Source: JACVRW01 sp963850205 (GTDB lineage: Bacteria; Actinomycetota; Thermoleophilia; Solirubrobacterales; Thermoleophilaceae). Taken from it: a DNA stretch of 64,000 nt. The notes beneath the pieces are model-generated. The model did not search any database and was not told the origin of the DNA. It saw only the letters and a list, made by a program, of their open reading frames with translations. Shown in pieces: positions 8,730 to 17,377 of the stretch. The position numbers and the translations under genes are program-made. Position 1 is the stretch's first letter, and each line of letters begins with the position of its first letter. Where the stretch lies: contig CAWKKJ010000024.1 of the NCBI GenBank assembly GCA_963850205.1, positions 1 through 64,000 on the forward strand, in the 5' to 3' direction.

Positions 8730-9908
8730 GTGCACGGGCCGCCGCCTGAGTGCGACCTGGCCGTGGTGGGCGGCGGCATCCTGGGCCTGGCCGTGGCCCG
8801 GGAGCTCGTCAGCCGCCACCCGGGCCGCTCCGCGACGGTGCTGGAGCGCAGCGGACAGGTGGCGGGCGGGCAGACCGGCGCGAACAGCGGGGTGATCCAC
8901 GCCGGGATCTACTACAAGCCCGGCTCGCTCAAGGCCCGGATGTGCGTGGCCGGGGCACGGGCGCTGTACGACTACTGCGAGGAGATGCGGATCCCGTTCG
9001 ACCGCTGCGGCAAGGTGATCGTGGCCCGTAACGAGGACGAGCTCCCGCCGCTGGACGAGCTCGAGCGTCGTGGGCGCGAGAACGGCGTGCCCGGCCTGCG
9101 GCGGCTCGACCCCGGCGAGCTGCGGGAGATCGAGCCGCACTGCAAGGGTGTGGCCGCGCTGCACTCGCCCGCCACGGGCATCGTCGACTTCGGCGCCGTG
9201 GCGCGGGCGCTGGCCGCCGAGCTCGGTGGCCGGGGGGTGCCGGTGGTCACCGGCTGCGGGGTCAAGGGGGTGGATTCCACTCCGGGCCGTGTGGTCCTGC
9301 GACACGAGCAGGGGGAGACCCGAGCCCGGTTCGCGGTCTTCTGCGCGGGCGCGGGCGCCGACCGGCTGGCGGTGATGGCCGGTGCGCCCGCCGACCCGCG
9401 GATCGTCCCCTTTCGCGGCGCCTACCTCTACCTGCGCCCTGAGCGGCGTGAGCTGGTGCAGTCGCTGATCTATCCGGTGCCGGACCCGAGCCTGCCCTTC
9501 CTCGGCGTGCACCTCAGCCGTCACATCGACGGCGAGGTCTCGCTCGGCCCCACGGCGCTGCTGGCGCCCGGCGCGGTGCGCGATCTCACCTGGCCCGGCA
9601 CCTGGCGGATGGCCCGGCGCTGGTGGCGCACCGGAGTCGAGGAGGTCCGCCACGCCGTGAGCCGCGGCGCGCTGGCCAAGGCCGCCGCGGAGTACGTGCC
9701 CGAGATCGGGCCGAAGGACTTCGAGGGCGGCTTCGCCGGCGTGCGGGCGCAGGCTGTGGGGCGCGACGGCGCGCTGGTCGATGACTTCGTCCTGTCCGAG
9801 ACCGAGCACGCCCTGCACGTGCGCAACGCCCCCTCGCCGGCGGCCACCTCGTCGCTGGCGCTGGCCGGGCTGATCGCGGATCGCGCGGATAGCCTGTACG
9901 CGGGATGA
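8730..9908 (+). CDS. lhgO: L-2-hydroxyglutarate oxidase/dehydrogenase (LhgO family)
   Basis: FAD-dependent oxidoreductase of the DAO family, matching LhgO, which oxidises L-2-hydroxyglutarate to 2-oxoglutarate and passes electrons to quinone. The FAD motif VVGGGILGLAVARELVSRHP is at the N-terminus. QTGANSGVIHAGIYYKPGSLK and HLSRHIDGEVSLGP are characteristic LhgO blocks, and VRAQAVGRDGALVDDF closes the FAD site. 393 aa from the GTG at 8730, two bases after the gmd stop. It lies between gmd and rfbC in the polysaccharide run, so it may act on a sugar-derived 2-hydroxyacid instead; that is unproven. Confidence 0.85.
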   Translation: MHGPPPECDLAVVGGGILGLAVARELVSRHPGRSATVLERSGQVAGGQTGANSGVIHAGIYYKPGSLKARMCVAGARALYDYCEEMRIPFDRCGKVIVARNEDELPPLDELERRGRENGVPGLRRLDPGELREIEPHCKGVAALHSPATGIVDFGAVARALAAELGGRGVPVVTGCGVKGVDSTPGRVVLRHEQGETRARFAVFCAGAGADRLAVMAGAPADPRIVPFRGAYLYLRPERRELVQSLIYPVPDPSLPFLGVHLSRHIDGEVSLGPTALLAPGAVRDLTWPGTWRMARRWWRTGVEEVRHAVSRGALAKAAAEYVPEIGPKDFEGGFAGVRAQAVGRDGALVDDFVLSETEHALHVRNAPSPAATSSLALAGLIADRADSLYAG

Positions 9909-10468
9909 GGCGCCTGGAGACCCGCCTGGAGGGCCCGGTGCTGCTCGAGCCGGTGGTGCACGGCGACCAGCGCGGCTTCTTTGTCGAGACCTTCCGCCGC
10001 AACCTGCTGGCCGAGCTCGGTATCCACGACGAGTTCGTGCAGGACAATCACTCGCGCTCGGGCCAGGGCGTGCTGCGGGGCATGCACTTCCAGCGCGGCA
10101 TGGCCAAGCTGGTGCGCTGCCCGCGCGGCGCCATCCTGGACGTGCTGGTGGACATCCGGGCCGGCTCGCCGTCCTTCGGACGCTGGGAGGCGTTCGAGCT
10201 GAACGACGAGAACCACCGGCAGCTGTACGCGCCCGACGGCTTCGCGCACGGGTTCGTGGTGCTCTCCGAGGTGGCCGACGTGGTCTACAAGTGCTCGGCC
10301 TACTACGACCCGGACCTGGAGTCCGGCTTCCGCTTCGACGATACGGACGTGGGCATCGAATGGCCCTCGGGCCTCGAGCTTCAGACCTCGGCGCGGGACC
10401 GCGAGGCCCCGCTGCTCTCCGAGCTCGAGCCGAGCTTCTCGTACAGCGCCAGCAAATCGCGGACGTAG
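9905..10468 (+). CDS. rfbC: dTDP-4-dehydrorhamnose 3,5-epimerase family protein
   Basis: Cupin-fold epimerase of the RmlC family, which epimerises dTDP-4-keto-6-deoxyglucose at C3 and C5 on the way to dTDP-L-rhamnose. Visible features are DQRGFFVETF, VQDNHSRSGQGVLRGMHFQ with the catalytic base H61, DGFAHGFVVLSE, and the Tyr pair in YKCSAYYDP near 133. 187 aa, full length. The ATG overlaps the lhgO stop. No rmlA, rmlB or rmlD is present in the window, so partners must be elsewhere, or the protein acts on another 4-keto sugar. The last 88 bp overlap the 3' end of the opposite-strand glycosyltransferase. Confidence 0.85.
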   Translation: MRRLETRLEGPVLLEPVVHGDQRGFFVETFRRNLLAELGIHDEFVQDNHSRSGQGVLRGMHFQRGMAKLVRCPRGAILDVLVDIRAGSPSFGRWEAFELNDENHRQLYAPDGFAHGFVVLSEVADVVYKCSAYYDPDLESGFRFDDTDVGIEWPSGLELQTSARDREAPLLSELEPSFSYSASKSRT

Positions 10469-11568
10469 CGCTCCTCGCTGTGGCACTCGCGCGCCCGGGC
10501 GATCAGGGCGTCGCCCTCGGTCCGCCGCTGCTCCGGCTGCTCCCACAGCTCCTCCAGGCGAGCGGCCAGCGCGCCGAGATCGTTGGGGGGAAGGCAGCGC
10601 TCGGGGCCGATGAGCTCGGGCAGACCGCCCAGCGCCGAGGCGACCACCGGCACCCCGGCGGCCATGGCCTCCAGCGCGGCGTAGGGCGCGAACTCGTGGT
10701 AGCGGGAGGGCATCACCAGCGCTCCCGCCCCCGCCAGCAGCCCGGCCAGCTCCTCCCGGCCGACTCGGCCCAACAGCTCGACCGGCGCGTTCAGGCGCCG
10801 GGCCAGCTCGGCCAGCTCGCGGGCTGCCGGCCCCTCCCCCGCCACCCGCAGGGGCACACCCGATCGCGCCGCGGCCGCGATGGCGGTGTCCACGCCCTTC
10901 TCCACCGAGAGGCGGGAGGCCACCAGGGCGTAGGCGCCCTGGCCGGCGCGCGAGCGCTCGGCGAACGCCTGCGCCGGGAGGTAATGCGGCAGGGGCTCGA
11001 GGCGGCCGGCGGGCGCTCCCAGGCGGGCGAGCTGGCCCACGGCGTAGCGGCTGGGCGCGACCAGGCGGTCCGCCGCGGCGAACACGGCCGGCTGGTGGCG
11101 GGCGAGCGCAGCCGCGTAGGCCGCTGCCTCCGGGAGCGAGCCGCGGCAGTTGAGCACCAGCCCGGGCAGCGTGTTGCGCCCGTGGCAGCGAAAGCAGGGG
11201 CCGCCGTCGCGAGAGGCCACGCCGATCGCGCAGAACAGGCGCAGGTTGTGCAGGTGCAGGACCACCGCGGCGCCGGCCTCGCGGGCGGCGGCCAGGCCGC
11301 GCGGCCCTACCAGCGGGAGCATGTTGTGCACGTGGACCACGTCCGCGCCCAGGTCGCGGACCGCGGCGACCAGCTCATCCTCGTCGCGGCCGCCCCGCAG
11401 CAACGCACCCGCCGCGGCCACCCGACTCACCGAGTCCGAGCGCCGTTCGAACAGCGCGTGCTCGACCCCGGCGCGGCGCAGCGCCTCGAGCTGGAGCTCG
11501 ACGGAGCGCTCCTCTCCGCCCTCGACGCGGTAGCGATTGTGCACGACCAGGACGCGCGGGGAGCTCAT
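10381..11568 (-). CDS. Glycosyltransferase family 4
   Basis: GT-B glycosyltransferase probably adding a sugar to the lipid-linked repeat unit at the cytoplasmic membrane face. It starts MSSPRVLVVHNRYRVEGGEE, continues with a donor-domain entry YALVASRLSVEKGVDTAIAA, and ends with LLAGAGALVMPSRYHEFAPYAALEAMAAGVPVV, the GT4 Glu-x7-Glu-like region. Near residue 140, CRGSLPEAAAYAAALARHQ is common in this subgroup. 395 aa. The C-terminal 30 residues (Ser/Arg rich) lie inside the rfbC coding region on the other strand. Divergent from the GT2 gene at 11594, with only about 25 bp between starts, so promoters must be very compact. Confidence 0.83.
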   Translation of the reverse strand: MSSPRVLVVHNRYRVEGGEERSVELQLEALRRAGVEHALFERRSDSVSRVAAAGALLRGGRDEDELVAAVRDLGADVVHVHNMLPLVGPRGLAAAREAGAAVVLHLHNLRLFCAIGVASRDGGPCFRCHGRNTLPGLVLNCRGSLPEAAAYAAALARHQPAVFAAADRLVAPSRYAVGQLARLGAPAGRLEPLPHYLPAQAFAERSRAGQGAYALVASRLSVEKGVDTAIAAAARSGVPLRVAGEGPAARELAELARRLNAPVELLGRVGREELAGLLAGAGALVMPSRYHEFAPYAALEAMAAGVPVVASALGGLPELIGPERCLPPNDLGALAARLEELWEQPEQRRTEGDALIARARECHSEERYVRDLLALYEKLGSSSESSGASRSRAEV

Positions 11569-11593
11569 GGGGCCCAGCTAACCTAGCGGCGCG

Positions 11594-12436
11594 ATGGCCA
11601 CCCCCGCCGTCTCTGTGATCGTCCCGACCGTGGGGCGGGCCGGGTACCTCGAAACCACGCTGGCATCGGTGACCGCCCAGGAGCTCGACCGCTCCTTCGA
11701 GGTCCTGGTGGTGGATGACGCGTCGACCGACGCGACCAGCGAGGTCTGCGAGCGGTTCGGGGTGCGCTGCCTGCGGCAGCCGCGGCGGTCCGGCCCGAAC
11801 GCCGGCCGCAACGCAGGGATCGCGGCCTCCACAGGCGAGCTCCTGGTGTTCATCGACGACGACATCGAGGCCCCGGACCGGTGGCTGCAGGCGCTCGTCG
11901 ACGGGGCCGGGCGCCACCCCGGCGCCGAGGCGTTCGGCGGCCCGATCAGAGCCCGGCTGGAGGGTCCCACTCCGCAGGGATGCGGCCGCGAGGACCCACC
12001 GATCACGACGCTCGACCTGGGCCCGGACGACCGGGAGTGCGAGGCGGTGTGGTCGGCGAACATGATGGTCCGCCGCGGGGCATTCGAGCGGGTGGGCACC
12101 TTCGAGGAGGGCCTCGGCCCCGGTGGAGACGAGCACGAGTGGCTGGTGCGGCTGCGCTCGGCGGGCGGCACGGTGATCTACGTGGCGGATGCCGGCCTCG
12201 ACCATCGCCGCGCCGGGGACGACGCCCGCCTGCGCCCGCTCATCCGGGCCGCCTACGCGCGCGGTCGCAACGTGCGCCGCTGGGACCGCTTCAGGGGACA
12301 GGCTCCGTCGGTGGCCCACGAGGTTCGGGTGGTGGCGGGCTGCGGCTGGCACACCATCCGCCGGGCCTGTCCGCAGGGGCTCGTGATGGGCGCGCACTCA
12401 CTGGGCCGGACCGTGGAGGCGATACGCCCGCGGTGA
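11594..12436 (+). CDS. Glycosyltransferase family 2
   Basis: GT-A glycosyltransferase. It opens VSVIVPTVGRAGYLETTLAS, with VVDDASTDATSE near 42 and the metal-binding FIDDDIEAPDRW near 83. WSANMMVRRGAFERVGTFEE and GGDEHEWLVRLRSAG follow, the usual acceptor-side pattern. A basic C-terminus (ARGRNVRRWDRFRGQ) may contact membrane lipid or polymer. 280 aa. The stop overlaps the next GTG (GTGA), beginning a four-gene + strand run of glycosyltransferases up to 15429. Donor and acceptor cannot be read from sequence. Confidence 0.82.
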   Translation: MATPAVSVIVPTVGRAGYLETTLASVTAQELDRSFEVLVVDDASTDATSEVCERFGVRCLRQPRRSGPNAGRNAGIAASTGELLVFIDDDIEAPDRWLQALVDGAGRHPGAEAFGGPIRARLEGPTPQGCGREDPPITTLDLGPDDRECEAVWSANMMVRRGAFERVGTFEEGLGPGGDEHEWLVRLRSAGGTVIYVADAGLDHRRAGDDARLRPLIRAAYARGRNVRRWDRFRGQAPSVAHEVRVVAGCGWHTIRRACPQGLVMGAHSLGRTVEAIRPR

Positions 12437-13308
12437 GCGCCACTCCCCGCCCGGAGAGCTTCTTGTCCGGGAGGGTGGGCTATGTCGGTCCGCGCCGGGC
12501 TGTGGCGCTGAGGGCCGCCGACCGGGTCCTCGACGCCGGGCTGCGCGTGCGGGGTACCGGGCCGCGGCTCGACCGGGTCGCCGCCGCGATCCCGGCGCGA
12601 CGGGTGCTGGCGCTCTGCATCTACCGGGCCGGGGCGGCACGCGCCGCCCAGGTGGCGGCCGGGCTGAGCTCCGAGCGGCACGAAGTGACCCGCGCGTTCG
12701 GCTCGCTGGGACCGCCCGCGACCGGGCTGGCGGATGTAACGGTCTCGCCTGACCTCGACGGTGGGAAGTTCGAGAACCTCAACGCGGTGCTCGAGAGCAG
12801 CGGCCGGCGGCCGGACGAGTTCGACTGGACGCTTGTGCTGGACGACGACATCCTCCTGCCGGAGCGGTTCCTCGACCGCTTCCTCGCGGTGTGCGAGGCG
12901 CTGCGCTTCGACATCGCGCAGCCGGCCCAGACGCTGGCCAGCCACGCCGCGTGGCAGGTCACCCGGCGGCGTCCGCTGGCCCTGGCCCGCCGGACCGGCT
13001 ACGTCGAGATCGGACCGGCCATCGCCTTCCGCCGCTCGGCGGCGCAGGCGCTCATCCCGTTCCCCCCGCTGCGGTTCGGATGGGGACTCGATCTGCACTG
13101 GGCAGCGGTGGCAGCGGAGCGAGGCTGGCGTCTCGGGGTGGTGGACGCGGTCCCGGTCCGCCACGACGAGTCCGGCGTGGCCAGCGCCTACAGGCATGCC
13201 GACGCCGTGGCCGAGGCGACGGGCTTTCTTGCCGATCATCCCTACGTGGAGAGCCGCGAGGCCAACCGCACGCTCGCCGCATTTCGCCGGCTCCCTGCGC
13301 CCTCCTGA
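12433..13308 (+). CDS. Glycosyltransferase-like protein with GT-A features (unassigned family)
   Basis: Probable nucleotide-sugar-dependent transferase that I cannot place in a named family. From the GTG at 12433 it is 291 aa. An N-terminal basic segment precedes RRVLALCIYRAG, then GGKFENLNAVLESS and DWTLVLDDDILLPERFLDRF, where the DDD triplet looks like a GT-A metal site, then GPAIAFRRSAAQALIPFPPLRFGWGLDLHW and VRHDESGVASAY. The layout resembles DUF707-like or GT2-like proteins. It overlaps both neighbours or abuts them closely, so it belongs to the same translational unit as the flanking glycosyltransferases. Confidence 0.65.
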   Translation: MSATPRPESFLSGRVGYVGPRRAVALRAADRVLDAGLRVRGTGPRLDRVAAAIPARRVLALCIYRAGAARAAQVAAGLSSERHEVTRAFGSLGPPATGLADVTVSPDLDGGKFENLNAVLESSGRRPDEFDWTLVLDDDILLPERFLDRFLAVCEALRFDIAQPAQTLASHAAWQVTRRRPLALARRTGYVEIGPAIAFRRSAAQALIPFPPLRFGWGLDLHWAAVAAERGWRLGVVDAVPVRHDESGVASAYRHADAVAEATGFLADHPYVESREANRTLAAFRRLPAPS

Positions 13309-13310
13309 CC

Positions 13311-14390
13311 GTGCGCGTCCTCTTCGTGTGTCCCGACATGCGCACCGGCGGCGCCGAGCGCCACTGGGCCACGCTGGTTCCGGCGCTGGCCCGCTCCGGT
13401 CTCCAGGTGCACGTGCTCTGCCTGGCCGAAGAGGGCGGCCTGTTCGGCTCCCTCGCCGAGGCGGGAGTGCCCGCCACCTGCCTGCACATGTCCGGCCGCG
13501 GCGACCCCCGGGCCTGGCGCCGGGCGCTCGGCTTCGCCCGCTCCGGGCCGGATGTGGTCATGAGCCGCGGGGTGAGCGGCCAGCTGGTGGGCGAGGCGAT
13601 CGCCGGCCGGGCCGGCGTGCCCCACGTGGTCAACGAACACACCCCGCTGCGCCCGGACGGCGAGCTGCTGCCGCCCCGGGTCCACCAGCGGATGCTCACC
13701 CGCGTGGTGGCGCCGCGCGTGGACCACGTGATCGCGGTCACCGGTGCCCAGCTGGCGCCGCTGACCCGGCTCGGCTACCGGCGGGAGCGGATCGAGGTGA
13801 TCGCCAACGGGGTGTTCGACGACGGCGCGGCCCCGAGCGGCACGCCGACCGCGGGCGACGACTTCGTGGTCCTCTGCGCCGCGCGTCTGGAGCCCGAGAA
13901 GGGCGTGGCGACCTTCATCCGCGCGGTGGCGGCGGCCCGCCGCTCCGAGCCGCGGATCCGCGGCCTGGTGGCCGGGGACGGGCCGGAGCGGCCGGCGCTC
14001 GAGCGCCTGGCTGCCGGCAGCGGGGTGGAGCTGCTGGGGGTGCGCCGCGACATGGCCTCTTTGATGGGCGCCGCCCATGCGGTGGCGCTGCTGAGCGAGG
14101 CCGAGGCCCTCCCCATGAGCGTGCTCGAGGCGATGGCCGCGGCTCGCCCCGTCGTGGTCACCGAGATCGGCGGCACCGGCGAGGCCGTGGCCCAGGGCGT
14201 GACCGGCCTGCTGGTGCCGCCGGGCGACGCCGAGGCGGCCGCTCGGGCCCTGCTGGAGCTGGCCGGCGATCCCGAGCGAGCCCGGCGCATGGGTGAGGCC
14301 GGCCGCGCGCGCCAACGCAACCGCTTCGACGGCGAGGCGATGGTCGGGCTCTACGAACGCTCGCTGCGAAGGACGGCCGGTGGCGGCTAG
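13311..14390 (+). CDS. Glycosyltransferase family 4
   Basis: GT-B retaining glycosyltransferase. It starts VRVLFVCPDMRTGGAERHW, the typical GGAER N-terminal loop of GT4 enzymes. The linker IEVIANGVFDD leads to the donor-binding half: VVLCAARLEPEKGVATFIRA, GLVAGDGPERPALERLA and VALLSEAEALPMSVLEAMAAARPVVVTEIGG, which has the conserved Glu pair contacting the nucleotide-sugar. 359 aa from a GTG two bases after the upstream stop. The stop lies 8 bp inside the next gene (start 14380), so translation is coupled. Function in the assembly of the polysaccharide repeat is inferred from the locus. Confidence 0.85.
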   Translation: MRVLFVCPDMRTGGAERHWATLVPALARSGLQVHVLCLAEEGGLFGSLAEAGVPATCLHMSGRGDPRAWRRALGFARSGPDVVMSRGVSGQLVGEAIAGRAGVPHVVNEHTPLRPDGELLPPRVHQRMLTRVVAPRVDHVIAVTGAQLAPLTRLGYRRERIEVIANGVFDDGAAPSGTPTAGDDFVVLCAARLEPEKGVATFIRAVAAARRSEPRIRGLVAGDGPERPALERLAAGSGVELLGVRRDMASLMGAAHAVALLSEAEALPMSVLEAMAAARPVVVTEIGGTGEAVAQGVTGLLVPPGDAEAAARALLELAGDPERARRMGEAGRARQRNRFDGEAMVGLYERSLRRTAGGG

Positions 14391-15429
14391 GCCGGACCTG
14401 CTGCTGGTCTCGCTCGGCACCACGCGCGGCTGGCGGGTGGGCGACGGCCTGTTCTGCGAGCAGGTCGAGCGCGCGGGGGCCTCGATCGTGGCCGTGACCG
14501 TTCGATTCGGCTGGAGCGGCCGGCTGCGGCGCGGCTATCCGGTGAACGACCTGGTGGAGATGCTCGCCGCGCGGCGCGCGCTGCAGGCTGCCGTGCGGCG
14601 CCACCAGCCGCGGGCGGTCGTCCTCTCCACCACCACGGCCGCCATGCTCGCCCCGCGCCTCGAGCTGCCGTACGCCGTACGACTCGACGCCCCCGCCCGG
14701 CTGAATCGTCCCGGGCGCAGGAACGCCCTGCTGCGAGCGCTCGAGCGTCGGGCTCTGAGCCGCGCGCGGCTCGTGCTGCCCTGGAGCGTGGCCGCCGCCG
14801 AGGCGCTGCCCGCGGGCGCCGCACGGGCGGTGGTGGTCCGGCCTCCGGTGACGCCCTCCGGGCCGCCGGCAGCGGAGCGTGACGCCGTCGCACTGGCCTA
14901 CGTGCCCGACCCCAAGGCGAAGGGGCTCGACCTGGTGATCGGCGGCTGGGCCGCCGGCCGTCCGGCCGGGGCGCGCCTGGCGGTGTACGGGCTGGACCCC
15001 GCCTGGGGCCGCTCGCACCTCGCGCGCTCCGGCGTGGCCGAGCCCGCGGGGGTGGAGTGGCGCGGGATGGTCGCGCCGGCCGAGTTTCGCACCGCCCTGC
15101 GCGGCGCCCGCGTGCTGGTGGCGGGAGCGCGCTGGGAGGACTTCGGCCAGGCGCCGCTCGAGGCGCTGGCCGACGGCGCCCTGCTGGCCACGGTCCCTTC
15201 CGGGGGGCCCTTCGAGGCCCTGCGGCTGGCCCGCGAGCTGGAGCCGGACCTGGTGGCCGACGATCTCGGCACCGACGCGCTAGGCGCGGCGATCAGCGCG
15301 GCCTTTGCGCTGCCCGCCGACCGGGCGCGGACCTACCGCCGGCGCGCCGCCGAGATGCTGCGGCCGTACGCGCCCGAAGCGGTGCAGGAGACGGTGGAGG
15401 GCACGGTGCTGCCGGCGCTGCTCAGCTGA
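14380..15429 (+). CDS. Glycosyltransferase (GT4-like, divergent)
   Basis: Probable GT-B transferase, less canonical than its neighbours. The N-terminal half has LLLVSLGTTRGWRVGDGLFC and a predicted membrane-facing basic region. The C-terminal half shows LAYVPDPKAKGLDLVIGGWA, VEWRGMVAPAEFRTALRGARVLVAG and EDFGQAPLEALADGALLATV, the equivalent of the GT4 donor site, followed by SGGPFEALRLARELEPDLV. 349 aa from GTG at 14380. Converges with the next gene, overlapping it by 8 bp. Last gene of the + strand glycosyltransferase run. Confidence 0.7.
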   Translation: MAARPDLLLVSLGTTRGWRVGDGLFCEQVERAGASIVAVTVRFGWSGRLRRGYPVNDLVEMLAARRALQAAVRRHQPRAVVLSTTTAAMLAPRLELPYAVRLDAPARLNRPGRRNALLRALERRALSRARLVLPWSVAAAEALPAGAARAVVVRPPVTPSGPPAAERDAVALAYVPDPKAKGLDLVIGGWAAGRPAGARLAVYGLDPAWGRSHLARSGVAEPAGVEWRGMVAPAEFRTALRGARVLVAGARWEDFGQAPLEALADGALLATVPSGGPFEALRLARELEPDLVADDLGTDALGAAISAAFALPADRARTYRRRAAEMLRPYAPEAVQETVEGTVLPALLS

Positions 15430-16537
15430 TCGCCCGCAGTACCGCGCGCTCCCAGGCCTCGGCGTCGGCCTCCGGCGGGTGGCGCCGGGTGACCCCCAGG
15501 CTTCCCTCCGCCAGCCGGGCGCGCAGCTGCGAGTCGTCCACCAGGCGGCGCAGCGCGGCGCTGATCCCGGTCACCGAATCAGGGTCCACCAGCAGCGCGT
15601 TCTCCTCCTCCACGGCCACATCGCCGGCGGCGCCCGCGCGGCGGGTGCAGATCAACGGCAGCCCGGCCGCCGCCGCCTCCCGCACCGTGACCCCGAACGG
15701 CTCGTAGGTGCTCACCAGGGCGAGCACGTCGGACCGGGCGTAGATGGCGGGCAGCTCGGCCGGCGAGGCGTAGCCGCTGAAGCGGACGGGCACCCCGAGC
15801 CGCTCGGCCTGGGCCCGCAGCTCGCCCTCCAGCGGCCCTCCGCCGCACACCTCGAGCTCGGCCTCTCCCTCCGCGAAGCCCGCCGCGGCCCACGCCTCCA
15901 GCAGGCCGCCCAGGTTCTTGTCCCCCACCAGCCGCCCGACGCTGAGCACCCGCACCGGGCCCCCGGCCCGGGCCGGCCGTGACGCGGCCAGCGGCTCGAG
16001 GTCGGCGCTCTGCAGCGCCAGCTCGATCCGCGCGGGATCCACTCCCATCCGCACCAGGCGCTGGATCCCCTGGCTGCCGGCCACGATGAACCCGGCCGCG
16101 CGGGGGGCGACCAGGCGGTGGATGCGCCGTTGCAGCGGCGACAGCTCGGGGTCGCTCCAGGGCGTCAGCTCGCTGAAGATGAGAAGCGGCACGCGGCGGC
16201 GGCGACACCAGAGCAAAGCGCGCCAAGTCGCGGGGCCGTACTCCCAGCTCACCACCGCCCGGGGCCGCGACCGCACCAGCGCGCCGCCGAGCCCGCGGAC
16301 CAGCATCAGCGGACTTCTCCCCGAACGCGCACGCTGCCAGGAGGCCAGCACCTCACGCGGGTAGTCGCCGCCGGCCGTAAACCAGCCTGGCTGCTGGTCC
16401 CAGCCCGGCTGCCCGCCGCTCAGGTAGAGCACGCGCGGGTCGATGCGACCGCGACGGGCGAGCATCGCGAACAGCGGTTCGCGATAGGGAACCGGAACCG
16501 GCGGGAGGATGGCCACACGAGGTGCCACGCACCGCAA
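15422..16537 (-). CDS. Glycosyltransferase family 4
   Basis: GT4 enzyme of about 360-371 aa. The N-terminus VAILPPVPVPYREPLFAMLARRG is typical of the WcaI/ExpE7-type group that lacks the GGAER loop. Later motifs are VLSVGRLVGDKNLGGLLEAW and LEVCGGGPLEGELRAQAERLG. LAIYARSDVLALVSTYEPFGVTVREAAAAG-type sequence near 270 carries the EPFGxxxxE donor site. The longest frame starts at a TTG at 16537; GTG codons at about 16528 and 16513 are better candidates. Upstream of it lies a 186-bp divergent intergenic region shared with the gene at 16724. Confidence 0.82.
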   Translation of the reverse strand: MRCVAPRVAILPPVPVPYREPLFAMLARRGRIDPRVLYLSGGQPGWDQQPGWFTAGGDYPREVLASWQRARSGRSPLMLVRGLGGALVRSRPRAVVSWEYGPATWRALLWCRRRRVPLLIFSELTPWSDPELSPLQRRIHRLVAPRAAGFIVAGSQGIQRLVRMGVDPARIELALQSADLEPLAASRPARAGGPVRVLSVGRLVGDKNLGGLLEAWAAAGFAEGEAELEVCGGGPLEGELRAQAERLGVPVRFSGYASPAELPAIYARSDVLALVSTYEPFGVTVREAAAAGLPLICTRRAGAAGDVAVEEENALLVDPDSVTGISAALRRLVDDSQLRARLAEGSLGVTRRHPPEADAEAWERAVLRAIS

Positions 16538-16723
16538 CTTTGCCGGAGCGGCCGGGTCCCAGGCATCAGGGAACCCGAATGACGCCGCCGCCGAGATGGT
16601 TGCTAGCCTCCGCGCCGCGGTACGGGAGGTGCTCGTTTCGTCATTGATTGACGGCGCGCCTCACCCGTCGCCCGGCTTCCAGAGCACCACCGGACGACCA
16701 TCTCGCGGAGAGAACCCGCACAC
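16538..16723. promoter_or_regulatory. Divergent intergenic region between GT4 and secreted-protein genes
   Basis: A 186-bp gap with no convincing ORF, between genes transcribed away from each other, so it should hold two promoters. At its left edge (16533-16546) is CGCAACTTTGCCGG, an imperfect version of the CGCAA-T-TTGCGGG motif found upstream of the sigma factor (29806) and the repeat protein (38750). No clear -10/-35 pair or terminator hairpin could be picked out by eye. The gene at 16724 starts with GTG and has only a weak purine-rich stretch (GCGGAGAGAAC) about 10 bases upstream. Confidence 0.4.
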
Positions 16724-17377
16724 GTGACAAGACTTCCACGACATCTTCTTCTCCTGGCGTGTCTCGCCCTGCTCGTGCTGAGCCTGCCCGCGGGCGCCAC
16801 GGCGAGCCCGGCCCAGGTGATCCGCGACTGCCAGGACGACAGCCGGCTCAGCCGCCAGTACTCGAGGTCGGACCTGCGCAAGGCGCGCGACAACCTGCCC
16901 TCGGAGCTGGCCGAATACAGCAACTGCCTGGAGGTGATCGGCGCCGCCATCAAGCGGGCGTCGGCTCCCACAGACAGTGGAGGCAACCCCGGCGGTCCCG
17001 GTCCCGGTGGAGGCAACCCCGGCGCCGGCGCGCCCGGGGCCGCCTTCGACAACGCGTTCCAGAACTCCCCCGCCGAGCAGGCCGCACGCGCCAAGGACCA
17101 GGCCGACCTCGAGGCGCTGACCAACTCCGGCGACGATCCGCCTCCCATCGACGTGGGAGGCCAGACCGTCAAGCCCGGTGAAAACGGACTGTTCGACCTG
17201 GCCAGCGCGAGCAACGAGCTTCCCACCCCGCTCCTCCTCGCCCTGATCGCGATGGGGCTCGCCCTCCTCGCAGGCGCCTTCCTGGCGCTGCGTTCCAAGG
17301 TGCCCGCCCTCGCTCGCGTTCCGCTGCCGTCCAAGATCCGACTCCCGCGTGTCGGGCGCCCGCGCTTCCGTCGCTGA
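16724..17377 (+). CDS. Secreted membrane-anchored protein of unknown function
   Basis: I do not recognise a named family. The N-terminus is a clear signal peptide (RHLLLLACLALLVLSLPAGA, cleavage probably near ATA-SP). The following mature part has two cysteines (RDCQDDSRLS and YSNCLEVIG) that could pair outside the cell, then a Gly/Pro-rich linker and a low-complexity hinge. Near the end LLLALIAMGLALLAGAFLAL forms a transmembrane helix followed by a basic tail (PLPSKIRLPRVGRPRFRR), so most of the protein faces outwards. 217 aa. Its last 29 bp overlap the O-antigen ligase gene in another frame, implying co-expression. A role in polysaccharide export or anchoring is only positional inference. 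Confidence 0.7.
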   Translation: MTRLPRHLLLLACLALLVLSLPAGATASPAQVIRDCQDDSRLSRQYSRSDLRKARDNLPSELAEYSNCLEVIGAAIKRASAPTDSGGNPGGPGPGGGNPGAGAPGAAFDNAFQNSPAEQAARAKDQADLEALTNSGDDPPPIDVGGQTVKPGENGLFDLASASNELPTPLLLALIAMGLALLAGAFLALRSKVPALARVPLPSKIRLPRVGRPRFRR

